In this document: piece by piece, positions 15,278 to 24,092 of the stretch
Position numbering within the stretch: position 1 is the stretch's first letter
How the letters are laid out: every line of letters begins with the position of its first letter
Assembly (NCBI GenBank): GCA_903900705.1
Contig: CAIUOG010000142.1
Span: 1-57,491, forward strand
DNA from: an uncultured Acidobacteriia bacterium
Lineage (GTDB): Bacteria > Acidobacteriota > Terriglobia > Bryobacterales > Bryobacteraceae
Length of the DNA stretch: 57,491 nucleotides
Direction of reading: 5' to 3'
Notes under the pieces: model-generated
Databases searched by the model: none
What the model saw: only the letters and a program-made list of their open reading frames with translations
Told to the model about the DNA's origin: nothing
Made by a program: the position numbers and the translations under genes

Positions 15278-17236
15278 CTATTTGTTCGCCTCAATAATCT
15301 CGGAAACCTCTTCCCACTCCGTTTCGAGCCCCTTCATGTCGTTCCGGCGCGATTCCAGCAACTCCGCAATGTCGATGCTGTGCTGCGCGCTCTGGAAGTT
15401 CGAAAGCGCCGCCTCGAAATCCGCGATCTCCACTTCGAGCCGCGTAATCTCGTCTTCAATCGCGCGCTGCCGCTCCTTCATCTGCCGCAGCTTGATCGGG
15501 TTCAGCCGCCGGTTCTTGTCCTCCGCCGCCGCCGCGGGCGTTGCCGGAGCCGTCTGCGCCCGCGCGGGCTGTCCCGCCGCCGGAGTCGCCTGCTTCGCCT
15601 TTACTGCCGGCGCAACCGGCACAGGCTCGGGAACCCCCGCCTTGCTCCGCAGATACTCCTCGTAATTCCCCGGATAGACCTTCACCTCCTGGCCGCCCAC
15701 TTCGAACACCCGCGTGGCCAGCTTATCGATGAAATACCGGTCGTGCGAAACGAATACCACCGTTCCCTCGAACTCTTCCAGCGCCCTCAGCAGCACGTCC
15801 TTCGCGCGCATGTCCAGGTGGTTCGTCGGTTCGTCCAGCAGCAGGAAGTTGCTCGGCACCATCAGCATCCGGGCCAGCGCATACCGGTTGCGCTCCCCGC
15901 CCGAAAGCACGCCGATCCGCTTGAAAACATCGTCTTCCGAAAACAGAAAACAGCCCAGAATACTCCGCAGTTCCGTGTTCGAAGAGCGCGGCGCAACCCG
16001 CCCCAGGTCATCCAGAATCGAACTCTCCGGGTCCAGCACCTTGTACTGATCCTGCGCGAAGTAATCCACCTCCGCGTTGTGCCCCAGCGTGTACTCCCCG
16101 CTCGACACCGGCTCCTCGCCCGAAAGCAGCTTGATCAGCGTCGACTTACCCGCGCCGTTCACCCCCACCAGCGCAATCCGGTCGCCCCGCTCAATATTGA
16201 AACTCGCTCCCGCGAACACCAGCTTTTCGCCGTAGCTCTTTGAGACGTTCTTAAACTCCGCCACAATCCGCCCGCTCGGCTTCGGCTGCGGAAACTTGAA
16301 GTAGATCGTCTTCTCGTCCGGCGGAATCTCAATCCGTTCAATCTTTTCGAGTTCCTTGATCCGGCTCTGCACCTGCTTCGCCTTCGTCGCCTGCGCCCGG
16401 AACCGGTTGATGAAAGCCTCCAGCGCCTCAATGCGGTCCCGCTGATTCCGGTACGCCGCCTCAATCTGCACCCGCCGTTCCTGCTTCTGGTTCTCGTACT
16501 TCGAGTAACCGCCCGTGTAGAAATACACGCGCTTGTTCCAGATCTCCGCAATCCGGCTCACCGTCACATCCAGAAAGTAGCGGTCATGCGAAATCAGCAC
16601 GAATGCGTTCGGATAGCTTTCGAGATAGCTCTCCAGCCAGTTGCGGGCTTCCAGATCCAGGTGATTGGTCGGTTCGTCCAGCAGCAGCAGGTTCGGCTCT
16701 TCCAGCAGCAGCTTCGCCAGCGCAATCCGCATCTGCCAGCCGCCGGAGAACTCCTCCACCCGCCGCTGCCAGTCTTCCTTGCTGAACCCCAGACCCGTCA
16801 GCACCGTCCCCACGCGCGACTCGATGTTGTACCCGTCGCGCGACGTGAACTCCGCCTGCACATGGTGGTACCGCTCCACAATCTGCTGATACTCCGCGCT
16901 CTCGTGGTCCAGTTCGCCCATCCGGCGTTCCAGTTCCTGCTGCTCCGCTTCCAGCGCCCGGATCTCTTCAAAAACCGAGAGGCATTCGTTGAACACCGTC
17001 CGCCCGCTCAGATTGATGCCATCCTGCGGCAGATAGCCCGCCCGGATGCCCTTCATCACATTCAGCGAGCCGTAGTCCAGACTCTCGATTCCGGCCAGCG
17101 CCTTCAGCAGCGTCGACTTCCCGGTGCCATTGGCGCCGACAATGCCCACGCGCTCCTTCGCCGTGATCAGCCAGTTCAGGTCCTGAAAAAGTATTTTGGG
17201 GCCGAAGCGTTTCCCGGCTTCGGTGAGTTGAATCAT
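15278..17236 (-). CDS. ABC-F family ATPase (ribosome-associated)
   Basis: 652 aa with two ABC ATPase domains and no membrane segment. Domain 1: Walker A GANGTGKST (about 35-43), signature FSGGWQMR, Walker B LLLLDEPTNHLD. The linker between domains (about 240-320, QKQERRVQIEAAYRNQRDRIEALEAF in part) is the P-site tRNA interaction motif region of ABC-F proteins. Domain 2: GVNGAGKST, LSGGERNR, LLLDEPTNHLD. After an Ala/Pro-rich spacer, a C-terminal coiled coil of about 90 residues (MKERQRAIEDEITRLE) resembles Uup/YdiF-type tails. ABC-F proteins act on stalled or drug-bound ribosomes; the precise subfamily is not resolved. Confidence 0.92.
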   Translation of the reverse strand: MIQLTEAGKRFGPKILFQDLNWLITAKERVGIVGANGTGKSTLLKALAGIESLDYGSLNVMKGIRAGYLPQDGINLSGRTVFNECLSVFEEIRALEAEQQELERRMGELDHESAEYQQIVERYHHVQAEFTSRDGYNIESRVGTVLTGLGFSKEDWQRRVEEFSGGWQMRIALAKLLLEEPNLLLLDEPTNHLDLEARNWLESYLESYPNAFVLISHDRYFLDVTVSRIAEIWNKRVYFYTGGYSKYENQKQERRVQIEAAYRNQRDRIEALEAFINRFRAQATKAKQVQSRIKELEKIERIEIPPDEKTIYFKFPQPKPSGRIVAEFKNVSKSYGEKLVFAGASFNIERGDRIALVGVNGAGKSTLIKLLSGEEPVSSGEYTLGHNAEVDYFAQDQYKVLDPESSILDDLGRVAPRSSNTELRSILGCFLFSEDDVFKRIGVLSGGERNRYALARMLMVPSNFLLLDEPTNHLDMRAKDVLLRALEEFEGTVVFVSHDRYFIDKLATRVFEVGGQEVKVYPGNYEEYLRSKAGVPEPVPVAPAVKAKQATPAAGQPARAQTAPATPAAAAEDKNRRLNPIKLRQMKERQRAIEDEITRLEVEIADFEAALSNFQSAQHSIDIAELLESRRNDMKGLETEWEEVSEIIEANK

Positions 17237-17259
17237 GGTTGTTGGTCAGTTCCCGGCTG

Positions 17260-17916
17260 CTAGAGCCAGTACTGCCATTGTCCCGCAAGCACCACGTAGG
17301 CCGCCAGTACGCCGTTCGTCACCGCGTGCGTCAGAATGCAGTCCCACAGGTTCCGCGTCCGCACCAGCCACCAGTTGAAGATCATCCCGGTCACGAATCC
17401 CACGTCCCAGAATGAGCCGTGCTCAGACGCGAACAGCGCCGCCACCGCCCAGAATGAGAACGGTACAAAGGTCCCCAGCGCCACCCGCTCGAAGTCCGTG
17501 CCGTCAATCAGCCACCGCATCAGCCAGCCGCGCCAGAAAAGCTCTTCCAGAATCGGCACCGCCACCACGCTCACCAGAATGCGGAACAGCAGGAAGATCG
17601 CGTCCCCCTTCAGCGCCGGAGGCGTATTCCCCGCCGGATGCCCCACCACCCCGTTGTCGAACAGGATGAAGTGGTGCCAGTTCGGGAACAGATAATCCGG
17701 ACCCACCCACAGCGCGAACACCGCCACGCCCAGCAGTATGCTCAGCACCGGCTTCGACGGCCGCCCGCCCAGCGCCGGGCGCGACACCGCCACAATCGCC
17801 GCCATGCACAGGAAAAATCGCAGCCATGCCGGAACGGGCACCGCCGAATTCAGCGCCAGCAGCGCCATGAACACTCCAAACGGGAGCACGTAGGGGATTG
17901 CGGGATGACGAGGCAA
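17260..17916 (-). CDS. CAAX-protease-related membrane protein (CPBP family, exosortase-type)
   Basis: 218 aa with about six to seven membrane helices. The CPBP motifs are present: E124-E125-L-F-W-R129 (EExxxR), an FASEH motif with H166, and THAVTNG with H197 and N201. The ending VVLAGQWQYW resembles the CAAX prenyl protease-related subfamily associated with exosortase/PEP-CTERM systems. It is a likely intramembrane glutamate-type protease. No exosortase gene or PEP-CTERM substrate is seen in the window. It lies between the LigC-like gene and the ABC-F gene with 23-25 base gaps, so it is probably part of the same transcript. Confidence 0.8.
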   Translation of the reverse strand: MPRHPAIPYVLPFGVFMALLALNSAVPVPAWLRFFLCMAAIVAVSRPALGGRPSKPVLSILLGVAVFALWVGPDYLFPNWHHFILFDNGVVGHPAGNTPPALKGDAIFLLFRILVSVVAVPILEELFWRGWLMRWLIDGTDFERVALGTFVPFSFWAVAALFASEHGSFWDVGFVTGMIFNWWLVRTRNLWDCILTHAVTNGVLAAYVVLAGQWQYWL

Positions 17917-17941
17917 CCCCTGAATTTTACTTCATGCCGCT

Positions 17942-18883
17942 TTACTTCAGGCACTGCTCCAGCCGGTCCAGCGTCCGCATCGCCGGCAGGCACTGTGCCA
18001 CGCTCGCATTCGGCTCCCGCCCCTCCCGGATCGCCGCAAAGAACTCCCGGTCCTGCAACTCGATGCCGTTCATCGAAACATCCACCCGCGAAAGGTCGAT
18101 CGCCTGATTCTCCCCATCCACCAGGTCGTCATAGCGCGCAATGTACGTCCCGTTGTCGCAGATATACCGGAAGAAAGTCCCCAGCGGGCCTTTGTTGTTG
18201 AAGGAAAGCGACAGCGTGCAAAGCGCCCCCGTCGCCGTCTTCATCCCGATGCTCATGTCCATCGCGATCCCCAGCGTCGGATGCGTCGGCCCCTGCAGCG
18301 CGAAACAATCCGCCACCGCCTCGCCCGTCTGATACTGAAACAGGTCCACCGTATGGCAGGCATGGTGCCACAGCAGGTGGTCCGTCCAGCTGCGCGGCTT
18401 GCCGGCCGCGTTCATGTTCGTGCGGCGGAAGAAATACGTCTGCACGTCCATCTGCTGCACTCTCAGCTCACCCGCCAGAATCCGCCGGTGGATCCACTGG
18501 TGGCTCGGGTTAAACCGCCGCGTATGGCCGCCCATCGCGATGAACCCCGTCTCCCGCTGCACCGCCGCCACCCGCTCGGAATCCGCCAGCGAATCCGCAA
18601 TCGGGATCTCGATCATCACATGCTTGCCCGCCCGCATGCACTCTTCCGCCTGCCGCGCGTGCATCTGCGTGGGCGTCGCCAGAATCACCGCTTCCACCCC
18701 CGGCTGCCCCAGGCTTTCCCCCAGCTCCTGCGTCCAGTGCGGAATGCCGAACCGTCTCGCCACCTCTTCGGTCCCCGCCGCGTTCCCCCCGGTCAGCGAC
18801 ACCACCTCAACGCCGTCGATCTTTGCGATCGCTTCCAGATGCTTGATGCCGAACGCGCCCTGCCCGGCCAGACAAATCTTCAT
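17942..18883 (-). CDS. ligC: Gfo/Idh/MocA oxidoreductase, LigC-like (CHMS dehydrogenase)
   Basis: 313 aa NAD(P)-dependent dehydrogenase. The Rossmann motif GQGAFG is at residues 7-12. Instead of the usual EKP it has MIEIPIADSLADSE, followed by GGHTRRFNPSHQW, QQMDVQTYFFRRTNMNA, RSWTDHLLWHHACHTVDLF, GIAMDMSIGMK and NGIELQDREFFAAIREGREP. This string of segments agrees, as I remember it, with LigC/PmdC, 4-carboxy-2-hydroxymuconate semialdehyde dehydrogenase of the protocatechuate 4,5-cleavage pathway. No ligAB ring-cleavage dioxygenase or other pathway gene lies nearby, so the substrate here may differ. An SRPBCC gene starts upstream, 19 bases away. Confidence 0.75.
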   Translation of the reverse strand: MKICLAGQGAFGIKHLEAIAKIDGVEVVSLTGGNAAGTEEVARRFGIPHWTQELGESLGQPGVEAVILATPTQMHARQAEECMRAGKHVMIEIPIADSLADSERVAAVQRETGFIAMGGHTRRFNPSHQWIHRRILAGELRVQQMDVQTYFFRRTNMNAAGKPRSWTDHLLWHHACHTVDLFQYQTGEAVADCFALQGPTHPTLGIAMDMSIGMKTATGALCTLSLSFNNKGPLGTFFRYICDNGTYIARYDDLVDGENQAIDLSRVDVSMNGIELQDREFFAAIREGREPNASVAQCLPAMRTLDRLEQCLK

Positions 18884-18902
18884 ACCGGACCAATATACGG
18901 GA

Positions 18903-19382
18903 TCACGCCGTATTGGCGTCGTACGTAATCTGATGCCGCCATGAAAACATCGCCCGCAGCTTCTTCCGCACCAGCGGCAGCGCCAGCCGGCCCAGAAAGC
19001 CGAAGGGCAGTTCGTACTCCACGTGGTCGATCAGAATGCAGGCGTCCGGCCCATCCGGCAGCACGCTGTGCGTGTGCTCCCAGAAACGGAACGGCCCCTT
19101 TTCCTGCACGTCCGTGAACTGCCGGCAGGGCACGTAATGGCAATGCCGCGCCACCCAGTGAATCTGCAGCGGCCAGTAGCCGATCGCCAGCACCACCTCC
19201 GCGCCATCCCGGATGCCCCCGCTCTGCCGCACCACTTTCACCGGATCACCCGGCGGAATCAGGCTGCGCAGCGCATCCGCGCTCTCGTGCCAGGCAAAAA
19301 CCGTCTTTGCCGAAGCGGGAATCCGTGTTCGTTTTTCGAAAATCTCCGGCACTGGCTCTATGATGCGCTGCTGCCCCCCCAC
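18903..19382 (-). CDS. SRPBCC-fold ligand-binding protein
   Basis: 159 aa, cytoplasmic. FEKRTRIPASAKTVFAWHE at the N terminus and the RQFTDVQEKGPFRFWEHTHSV segment in the middle are typical of the START-like SRPBCC superfamily (the group sometimes annotated as cell-division inhibitor-like or cyclase-like). A hydrophobic cavity for a small hydrophobic ligand is expected. The start is GTG at 19380-19382. The gene is divergent from the exported Reeler-like protein with 60 bases between and lies just upstream of the LigC-like gene. Ligand unknown. Confidence 0.8.
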   Translation of the reverse strand: MGGQQRIIEPVPEIFEKRTRIPASAKTVFAWHESADALRSLIPPGDPVKVVRQSGGIRDGAEVVLAIGYWPLQIHWVARHCHYVPCRQFTDVQEKGPFRFWEHTHSVLPDGPDACILIDHVEYELPFGFLGRLALPLVRKKLRAMFSWRHQITYDANTA

Positions 19383-19442
19383 GGCGCGGATTATTCGGCG
19401 TTACACCGTTGTCACGCGCCCCCATTGCTACGATCACCTTGA

Positions 19443-20762
19443 ATGCGGCTGCTGCTGATCTTCCTCCTGCCCGCCAGCCTCTGGGCCTCCGCCGCCGCCG
19501 CGGATCCCGGCCACGCCGGCGTCCCCGGCGAATCCACCTGCATGGAATGTCACGGCGGCGCCTCCGGTTCCGGCGGCGTTTCCGTCACCTTCCCGAACGG
19601 CCTCGCCTACGCCCCGGGCGTCCTGCAGCACCTCGTCGTCACCGTGGCGGACCCCACCCAGAAACGCTGGGGCTTCCAGCTCACCGCCCGCACCGACGCC
19701 AATCCCCCCGCCCAGGCCGGCTCCTTCACCCCCGGCGCGGACGGCTACACCCAGCTCGCCTGCCAGTCCGCCAACCTGCTCTTCTACGCCTTCGGCCCCC
19801 GCTGCGCCACCGCCGCCTCCTCCTACCCCCTCCAATACATCGAACACACCCTTTCCGGCACCCGCCCCGGCCAGCCCGCCTCCGCCCAATTCGCCTTCGA
19901 CTGGACTCCCCCCGCCACCGCCACCGGCCCCATCGTCCTCTACGTCGCCGGCAACGCCGCCAATGGCGACGGCGCCAGCGGCGGCGACCGCATCTACCTG
20001 CGCCAGTACACTCTCACGCCCACCGCGCCCCTGCCCGCCATCGCCCCGAACGGCGTCGTCAACGCCGCCGGCTTTCAGAACACCATCGCCCCTGGCTCCT
20101 GGGTCGCCATTCAGGGCAGCAATCTTTCCGCCACCACCCGCCTCTGGAATGCGAATGATTTCGTCAACGGAGCCCTGCCCACCCAACTCGACGGCGTCAG
20201 CGTCTCCATCAACAACAAGCCCGCCTTCGTCGAATACATCAGCCCCTCGCTCGTCAACGTCCAGGCGCCCACAGACGGCGCTACCGGCCCGGTCGCCGTC
20301 CAGGTGACCAACGCCAACGGCGTCAGCCAGACCGTCATGGCGAACCTCCAGACCGTCTCGCCCGCCTTCTTTCTCTGGAGCGGCAAATACGCCGCCGCCA
20401 CCCGTCCCGATTACTCCCTCGTCGGCCCCCCCGGCCTCTTCCCCGGCGTCACCACCCTTCCCGCAAAGCCCGGCGACGTCATCGTTCTCTGGGCCACCGG
20501 CCTCGGCCCCGCCAAACCCCTTGTAACCGCCGGAGTCAACACCCCGTCCGATGTCCTTTACAACACTGCGAACCCTGTGACCGTAACCCTTGGAAATCTT
20601 CCCGTGAACGTGTTGGCAGCCGTGCTGACCCCCGGCAACGCCGGGCTCTACCAGGTCGCAATCGCCGTTCCCGCGGCCGCGCCCGCGGGAGATCTTGCCA
20701 TCAACATGATGTGCAACGGCATCACGTCGCCGTCAGGCGTATTTCTGACCCTTCAGCCATGA
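19443..20762 (+). CDS. Exported protein: heme-c motif, Reeler-like domain, Solibacter C-terminal domain
   Basis: 439 aa. Signal peptide 1-20. A single c-type heme-binding motif C33-M-E-C36-H37 follows, then a Reeler/choice-of-anchor-type beta domain (VSVTFPNGLAYAPG ... RWGFQLTART, about 45-185). From about 195 to the end the sequence (VVNAAGFQNTIAPGSWVAIQGSNLS, LPTQLDGVSVSINNKPA, VNVQAPTD, VVLWATGLGP-like) matches the pattern I know for the uncharacterised domain TIGR03437 described from Solibacter usitatus. Probably periplasmic or surface-exposed, possibly a one-heme electron carrier or heme-anchored adhesin. Its stop overlaps the start of the next flavoenzyme gene as ATGA. Confidence 0.85.
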   Translation: MRLLLIFLLPASLWASAAAADPGHAGVPGESTCMECHGGASGSGGVSVTFPNGLAYAPGVLQHLVVTVADPTQKRWGFQLTARTDANPPAQAGSFTPGADGYTQLACQSANLLFYAFGPRCATAASSYPLQYIEHTLSGTRPGQPASAQFAFDWTPPATATGPIVLYVAGNAANGDGASGGDRIYLRQYTLTPTAPLPAIAPNGVVNAAGFQNTIAPGSWVAIQGSNLSATTRLWNANDFVNGALPTQLDGVSVSINNKPAFVEYISPSLVNVQAPTDGATGPVAVQVTNANGVSQTVMANLQTVSPAFFLWSGKYAAATRPDYSLVGPPGLFPGVTTLPAKPGDVIVLWATGLGPAKPLVTAGVNTPSDVLYNTANPVTVTLGNLPVNVLAAVLTPGNAGLYQVAIAVPAAAPAGDLAINMMCNGITSPSGVFLTLQP

Positions 20763-21778
20763 GTATGACGGACGTCTGCATCATCGGCGGCGGCCCCGCC
20801 GGCCTCGCCGCCGCCCTCGCCGCCCGCCATCGCGGTCTCCGCGTCGTGCTGGCCGATGGCGCGCGCCAGCCCATCGATAAAGCCTGCGGCGAGGGCCTCA
20901 TGCCGGATACCCGCCTCGCCGCCGAAGCGCTCGGCCTGCGTCTCCCGCCCTCCGCGGGCGTCGAATTCCGCGGCGTGCGCTTTCTGGGCGAGCGCTGCTC
21001 CGTCCACGGCAATTTCCCGGCCGGTCGCGGCCTCGGCCTCCGCCGCACCGTCCTCCACGAACACCTCGTCGCCGCCGCCGAACAGGCCGGCGTGGACCTT
21101 CGCTGGGGCACTCCCGTCACCAGCCTCCACCAGCTTCCCGCCCGCTGGATCATCGGCGCCGATGGCGTCAATTCCCGCGTCCGCCACTGGGCCGGCCTCG
21201 ATTCCTACCGCCGCAATTCCGCCCGCTACGCCCACCGGCGGCACTTCGCCATCCAGCCCTGGTCGGAATATGTCGAGGTCTACTGGGGCGCCGCCTGCCA
21301 GATCTACATCACGCCGGTCACGCCGCACGAAATCTGCGCCGCCGTCATCTCCCGCGAACCCCAACTGCGCCTCGAAGCCGCCCTGCATCGCTGCTCCCCG
21401 CTCCTCGCCGCGCGCCTCGCCGGCGCCGAAACCACCAGCCGCGAACGCGGCGCGGTCACCATGACCCGCCAACTCCGCGCCGTCGCCGGCGGCAACGTGG
21501 CCCTCCTCGGCGACGCCTCCGGTTCCGTCGACGCCATCACCGGCGAAGGCATCGGCCTCAGTTTCAAACAGGCCATCGCCCTCGCCGACGCCATCGTGCG
21601 AGGTGACCTGCAACCCTACAACGCCCTCCACCCCCGTCTCTCATTCCGCCCCCGCATGATGGCCAACCTCATGCTCCTCATGGATCGCGGCCGCAACATC
21701 CGCGAAGGCGCCCTCGGCGCTCTGTCCTCCATGCCCGCGGTCTTTCAGAAACTGCTCGAAGTACACGTCGGAGCCTGA
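20759..21778 (+). CDS. FAD-dependent oxidoreductase of the geranylgeranyl-reductase-like group
   Basis: 339 aa. The N terminus MTDVCIIGGGPAGLAAALAARHRG is the FAD-binding Rossmann motif (only its core GGGPAG at 10-15 is diagnostic). DKACGEGLMPDT and the distal LLGDASGSVDAITGEGIGLSF motif place it with the p-hydroxybenzoate-hydroxylase-fold reductases and monooxygenases such as those near type III polyketide synthases. No signal peptide, so it is cytoplasmic although coupled by ATGA to an exported protein gene. The ATG at 20759 was chosen for that overlap and for the position of the FAD motif. Substrate unknown: hydroxylation or saturation of a lipid or polyketide is possible. Confidence 0.82.
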   Translation: MSMTDVCIIGGGPAGLAAALAARHRGLRVVLADGARQPIDKACGEGLMPDTRLAAEALGLRLPPSAGVEFRGVRFLGERCSVHGNFPAGRGLGLRRTVLHEHLVAAAEQAGVDLRWGTPVTSLHQLPARWIIGADGVNSRVRHWAGLDSYRRNSARYAHRRHFAIQPWSEYVEVYWGAACQIYITPVTPHEICAAVISREPQLRLEAALHRCSPLLAARLAGAETTSRERGAVTMTRQLRAVAGGNVALLGDASGSVDAITGEGIGLSFKQAIALADAIVRGDLQPYNALHPRLSFRPRMMANLMLLMDRGRNIREGALGALSSMPAVFQKLLEVHVGA

Positions 21779-21796
21779 TCTTTTTTCCAAAAACTT

Positions 21797-22357
21797 ATGA
21801 CAATTAAAAACATTCTTCTCTGTCTCGCCGCCCTCGCCGCGCCCCTCACGGCGGCCGACCAGACCCTGCAACTCACCCCGGACAACACAAAGATCGGCTG
21901 GACCCTCGCCGACCCCCTCCACACCGTCAAGGGAACCTTCAAACTGAAGTCCGGCGTCATCGTCTTCGACTCCGAAACCGGCAAAGCCTCCGGCTCCGTC
22001 GTCGTCGACGTCAAAAGCGGCGAAAGCGGCAGCGGCGCGCGTGATGGCCGCATGCACGCTAACGTCCTCGAATCCGATAAATTCCCCGAAGCCGTCTTCA
22101 CCCCGAAGTCCGTCGAAGGCAAGCTCGCCCCCCAGGGCGCGTCCTCGCTCAAACTCCACGGCGTCTTCCGGATTCATGGCGCGGATCACGACATGACAAT
22201 GAACGTCCAGGCAAAGCTCAACGGCGCGCAAATCGACGCCGACATCGCCTTCGACATCCCCTACGTGTCCTGGGGCATGAAAGACCCCAGTAATTTCCTG
22301 TTAAAAGTGGGTAAGACCGTGCAGATGAACATCCACACGGCAACGGCATTGAAGTAA
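21797..22357 (+). CDS. YceI family periplasmic protein
   Basis: 186 aa with a signal peptide (about 1-19, LLCLAALAAPLTA). The mature part shows the YceI beta-barrel pattern: TLQLTPDNTKIGWTL at the start, SGSVVVDVKSGESGS, the invariant RDGRMH followed by LESDKFPEAVFT, and FRIHGADHDMTM. These lipocalin-like proteins bind isoprenoid-type lipids such as polyprenyl chains in the periplasm. It lies 18 bases downstream of the flavoenzyme gene and may share its transcript. A lipid ligand linking it to the isoprenoid genes in the region is an inference only. Confidence 0.92.
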   Translation: MTIKNILLCLAALAAPLTAADQTLQLTPDNTKIGWTLADPLHTVKGTFKLKSGVIVFDSETGKASGSVVVDVKSGESGSGARDGRMHANVLESDKFPEAVFTPKSVEGKLAPQGASSLKLHGVFRIHGADHDMTMNVQAKLNGAQIDADIAFDIPYVSWGMKDPSNFLLKVGKTVQMNIHTATALK

Positions 22358-22364
22358 GGCGGTA

Positions 22365-22805
22365 TTAAACCAGATCCGTCCCGCGGTGATTGGCCAGGAA
22401 CTCCGCGTCAATCACCCGGCGGCCGGCAAAACCGTCGTGGACGCCATGCCAGAAGCCAATATCGTCCTCATCCATGCGCCAGCAAAGATAAACCTCTTCG
22501 CCCCGATACAGCGCCGGAAAATCCACCAGCCCGGTATCGAGATCCTTCACCAGCACCCCGATATCTTCAATCTTCCCCAGACATGCCTTCAGCTGATTGC
22601 CCGACGAATCATACTGCGCCTTCCAGCCCTCCACCGTCGGCGTGTCCAGCGTAATGCCGCCCTGCATCAGAATCCGCTGCGATAAATCCTGCAGATACTG
22701 CTCCGCCGCCTGATAGCGACTCCGCGCCTGCACGGCCTCCCGCAGCAGTCGTCCAACGGCGGGCAGCACGGCGCGGGCTTCGGCAAGCGTGAAATAAACC
22801 GGCAT
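22365..22805 (-). CDS. DUF2203 family protein
   Basis: 146 aa, soluble. FTLAEARAVLP opens the protein, a helical stretch of about 70 residues follows, and the C-terminal part VLVKDLDTGLVDFPALYRGEEVYLCWRMDE with FWHGVHDGFAGR is the conserved DUF2203 block. Function of the family is unknown. It starts three bases after the ispG stop, so it is the third gene of a transcript with the FAH-family gene and ispG. Confidence 0.9.
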   Translation of the reverse strand: MPVYFTLAEARAVLPAVGRLLREAVQARSRYQAAEQYLQDLSQRILMQGGITLDTPTVEGWKAQYDSSGNQLKACLGKIEDIGVLVKDLDTGLVDFPALYRGEEVYLCWRMDEDDIGFWHGVHDGFAGRRVIDAEFLANHRGTDLV

Positions 22806-22808
22806 CGG

Positions 22809-24053
22809 TCAGACCGTGACAGCTTCTTCGGCAACGGCGGGCGCGTAGTGCGAATCCACGTATTTATTCAGAATCGAGATGAACTCGGCCACAATCGCGT
22901 CCCCGCGCAGCGTCACCGCCAGCTTGCCGTCCACATAAACCGGCGCAACCGGTTCTTCAAACGTGCCCGGCAGCGAAATGCCCAGATTGGCGTGTTTCGA
23001 TTCCCCCGGTCCGTTCACAATGCAGCCCATCACCGCGACCTTCATCTCTTCCACGCCTTGATACTGCGTCTTCCACACCGGCATCCGGTCCCGCAGATAG
23101 TTCTGGATCTGGTCCGCCATGTCCTGGAAGAACGTGCTCGTCGTCCTGCCGCAACCAGGGCACGCCGTCACCTGCGGCGTAAAGCTGCGGATCCCCAGCG
23201 ATTGCAGAATCTGCTGGCTCACAATCACTTCCTCGCTGCGGTCCCCGTTCGGCAGCGGCGTCAGAGACGCCCGGATCGTATCCCCGATCCCTTCCTGCAG
23301 CAGCACGCTCAGCGCCGCCGTCGTCGCCACAATCCCCTTCGCTCCCAGCCCCGCCTCGGTCAGCCCCAGGTGCAGCGCGTAGTCGCATTGCGCCGCCATC
23401 GAACGGTAAGCGTCAATCAGATCCTGCACGCCGCTCACCTTGGCGCTCAGGATAATGCGGTCCTTCGGCAGACCGTGCCGCTCCGCCGCTTCAGCCGAAA
23501 GCAGCGCGCTCGCCACAATCGCGTCCAGCGTCACCGTCCGCGCATCCTTCGGCTCAGGCAGCTTGTTGTTCTCGTCCATCATGCGCGTCAGCAGCGCGCC
23601 ATCCAGCGAACCCCAGTTCACCCCGATCCGCACCGGCTTGCCATACTCGATGGCCGCCTCAATCATCGTCCGGAAATTGTCGTCATGCTTCTTGCCGATG
23701 TTGACGTTCCCCGGGTTAATCCGGTACTTCGCCAGCGCCCGCGCGCACTTCGGATACTTCTTCAGCAGCAGATGCCCGTTGTAGTGAAAGTCGCCGATGA
23801 TCGGCACCTTCACCCCCAGCATGTTCAGCGTGTCGACAATCTTCGGCACCGCCTCCGCCGCCGCCTCGGTGTTCACCGTGACGCGCACCAGTTCAGACCC
23901 GGCCTTCGCCAGCGCCACCACCTGGTTAACCGTCGACGTCACGTCGGCGGTATCCGTGTTGGTCATCGACTGAACCACAATCGGGTTCGCCCCGCCCACC
24001 TTGACTCCGCCGATGTTGACCGCCACAGACCTGCGACGCGTGATTTCTGCCAT
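22809..24053 (-). CDS. ispG: 4-hydroxy-3-methylbut-2-enyl diphosphate synthase (IspG/GcpE)
   Basis: 414 aa cytoplasmic enzyme of the MEP pathway. It converts 2-C-methyl-D-erythritol 2,4-cyclodiphosphate to HMBPP with a [4Fe-4S] cluster. The N-terminal TIM-barrel part has [16 protein letters not shown] and GDFHYNGH; the C-terminal cluster domain has the ligand cysteines in TACPGCGRT (near 298) and GCIVNGPGE (near 340). Length is that of the compact two-domain form. It sits 39 bases after the FAH-family gene and just before DUF2203. Its product feeds prenyl synthesis, including the GGPP synthase at the left of the window. Confidence 0.97.
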   Translation of the reverse strand: MAEITRRRSVAVNIGGVKVGGANPIVVQSMTNTDTADVTSTVNQVVALAKAGSELVRVTVNTEAAAEAVPKIVDTLNMLGVKVPIIGDFHYNGHLLLKKYPKCARALAKYRINPGNVNIGKKHDDNFRTMIEAAIEYGKPVRIGVNWGSLDGALLTRMMDENNKLPEPKDARTVTLDAIVASALLSAEAAERHGLPKDRIILSAKVSGVQDLIDAYRSMAAQCDYALHLGLTEAGLGAKGIVATTAALSVLLQEGIGDTIRASLTPLPNGDRSEEVIVSQQILQSLGIRSFTPQVTACPGCGRTTSTFFQDMADQIQNYLRDRMPVWKTQYQGVEEMKVAVMGCIVNGPGESKHANLGISLPGTFEEPVAPVYVDGKLAVTLRGDAIVAEFISILNKYVDSHYAPAVAEEAVTV

Positions 24054-24092
24054 AATTCGCTATTTTATCAGCGCCGGGTCTGAGGCCGGCCT

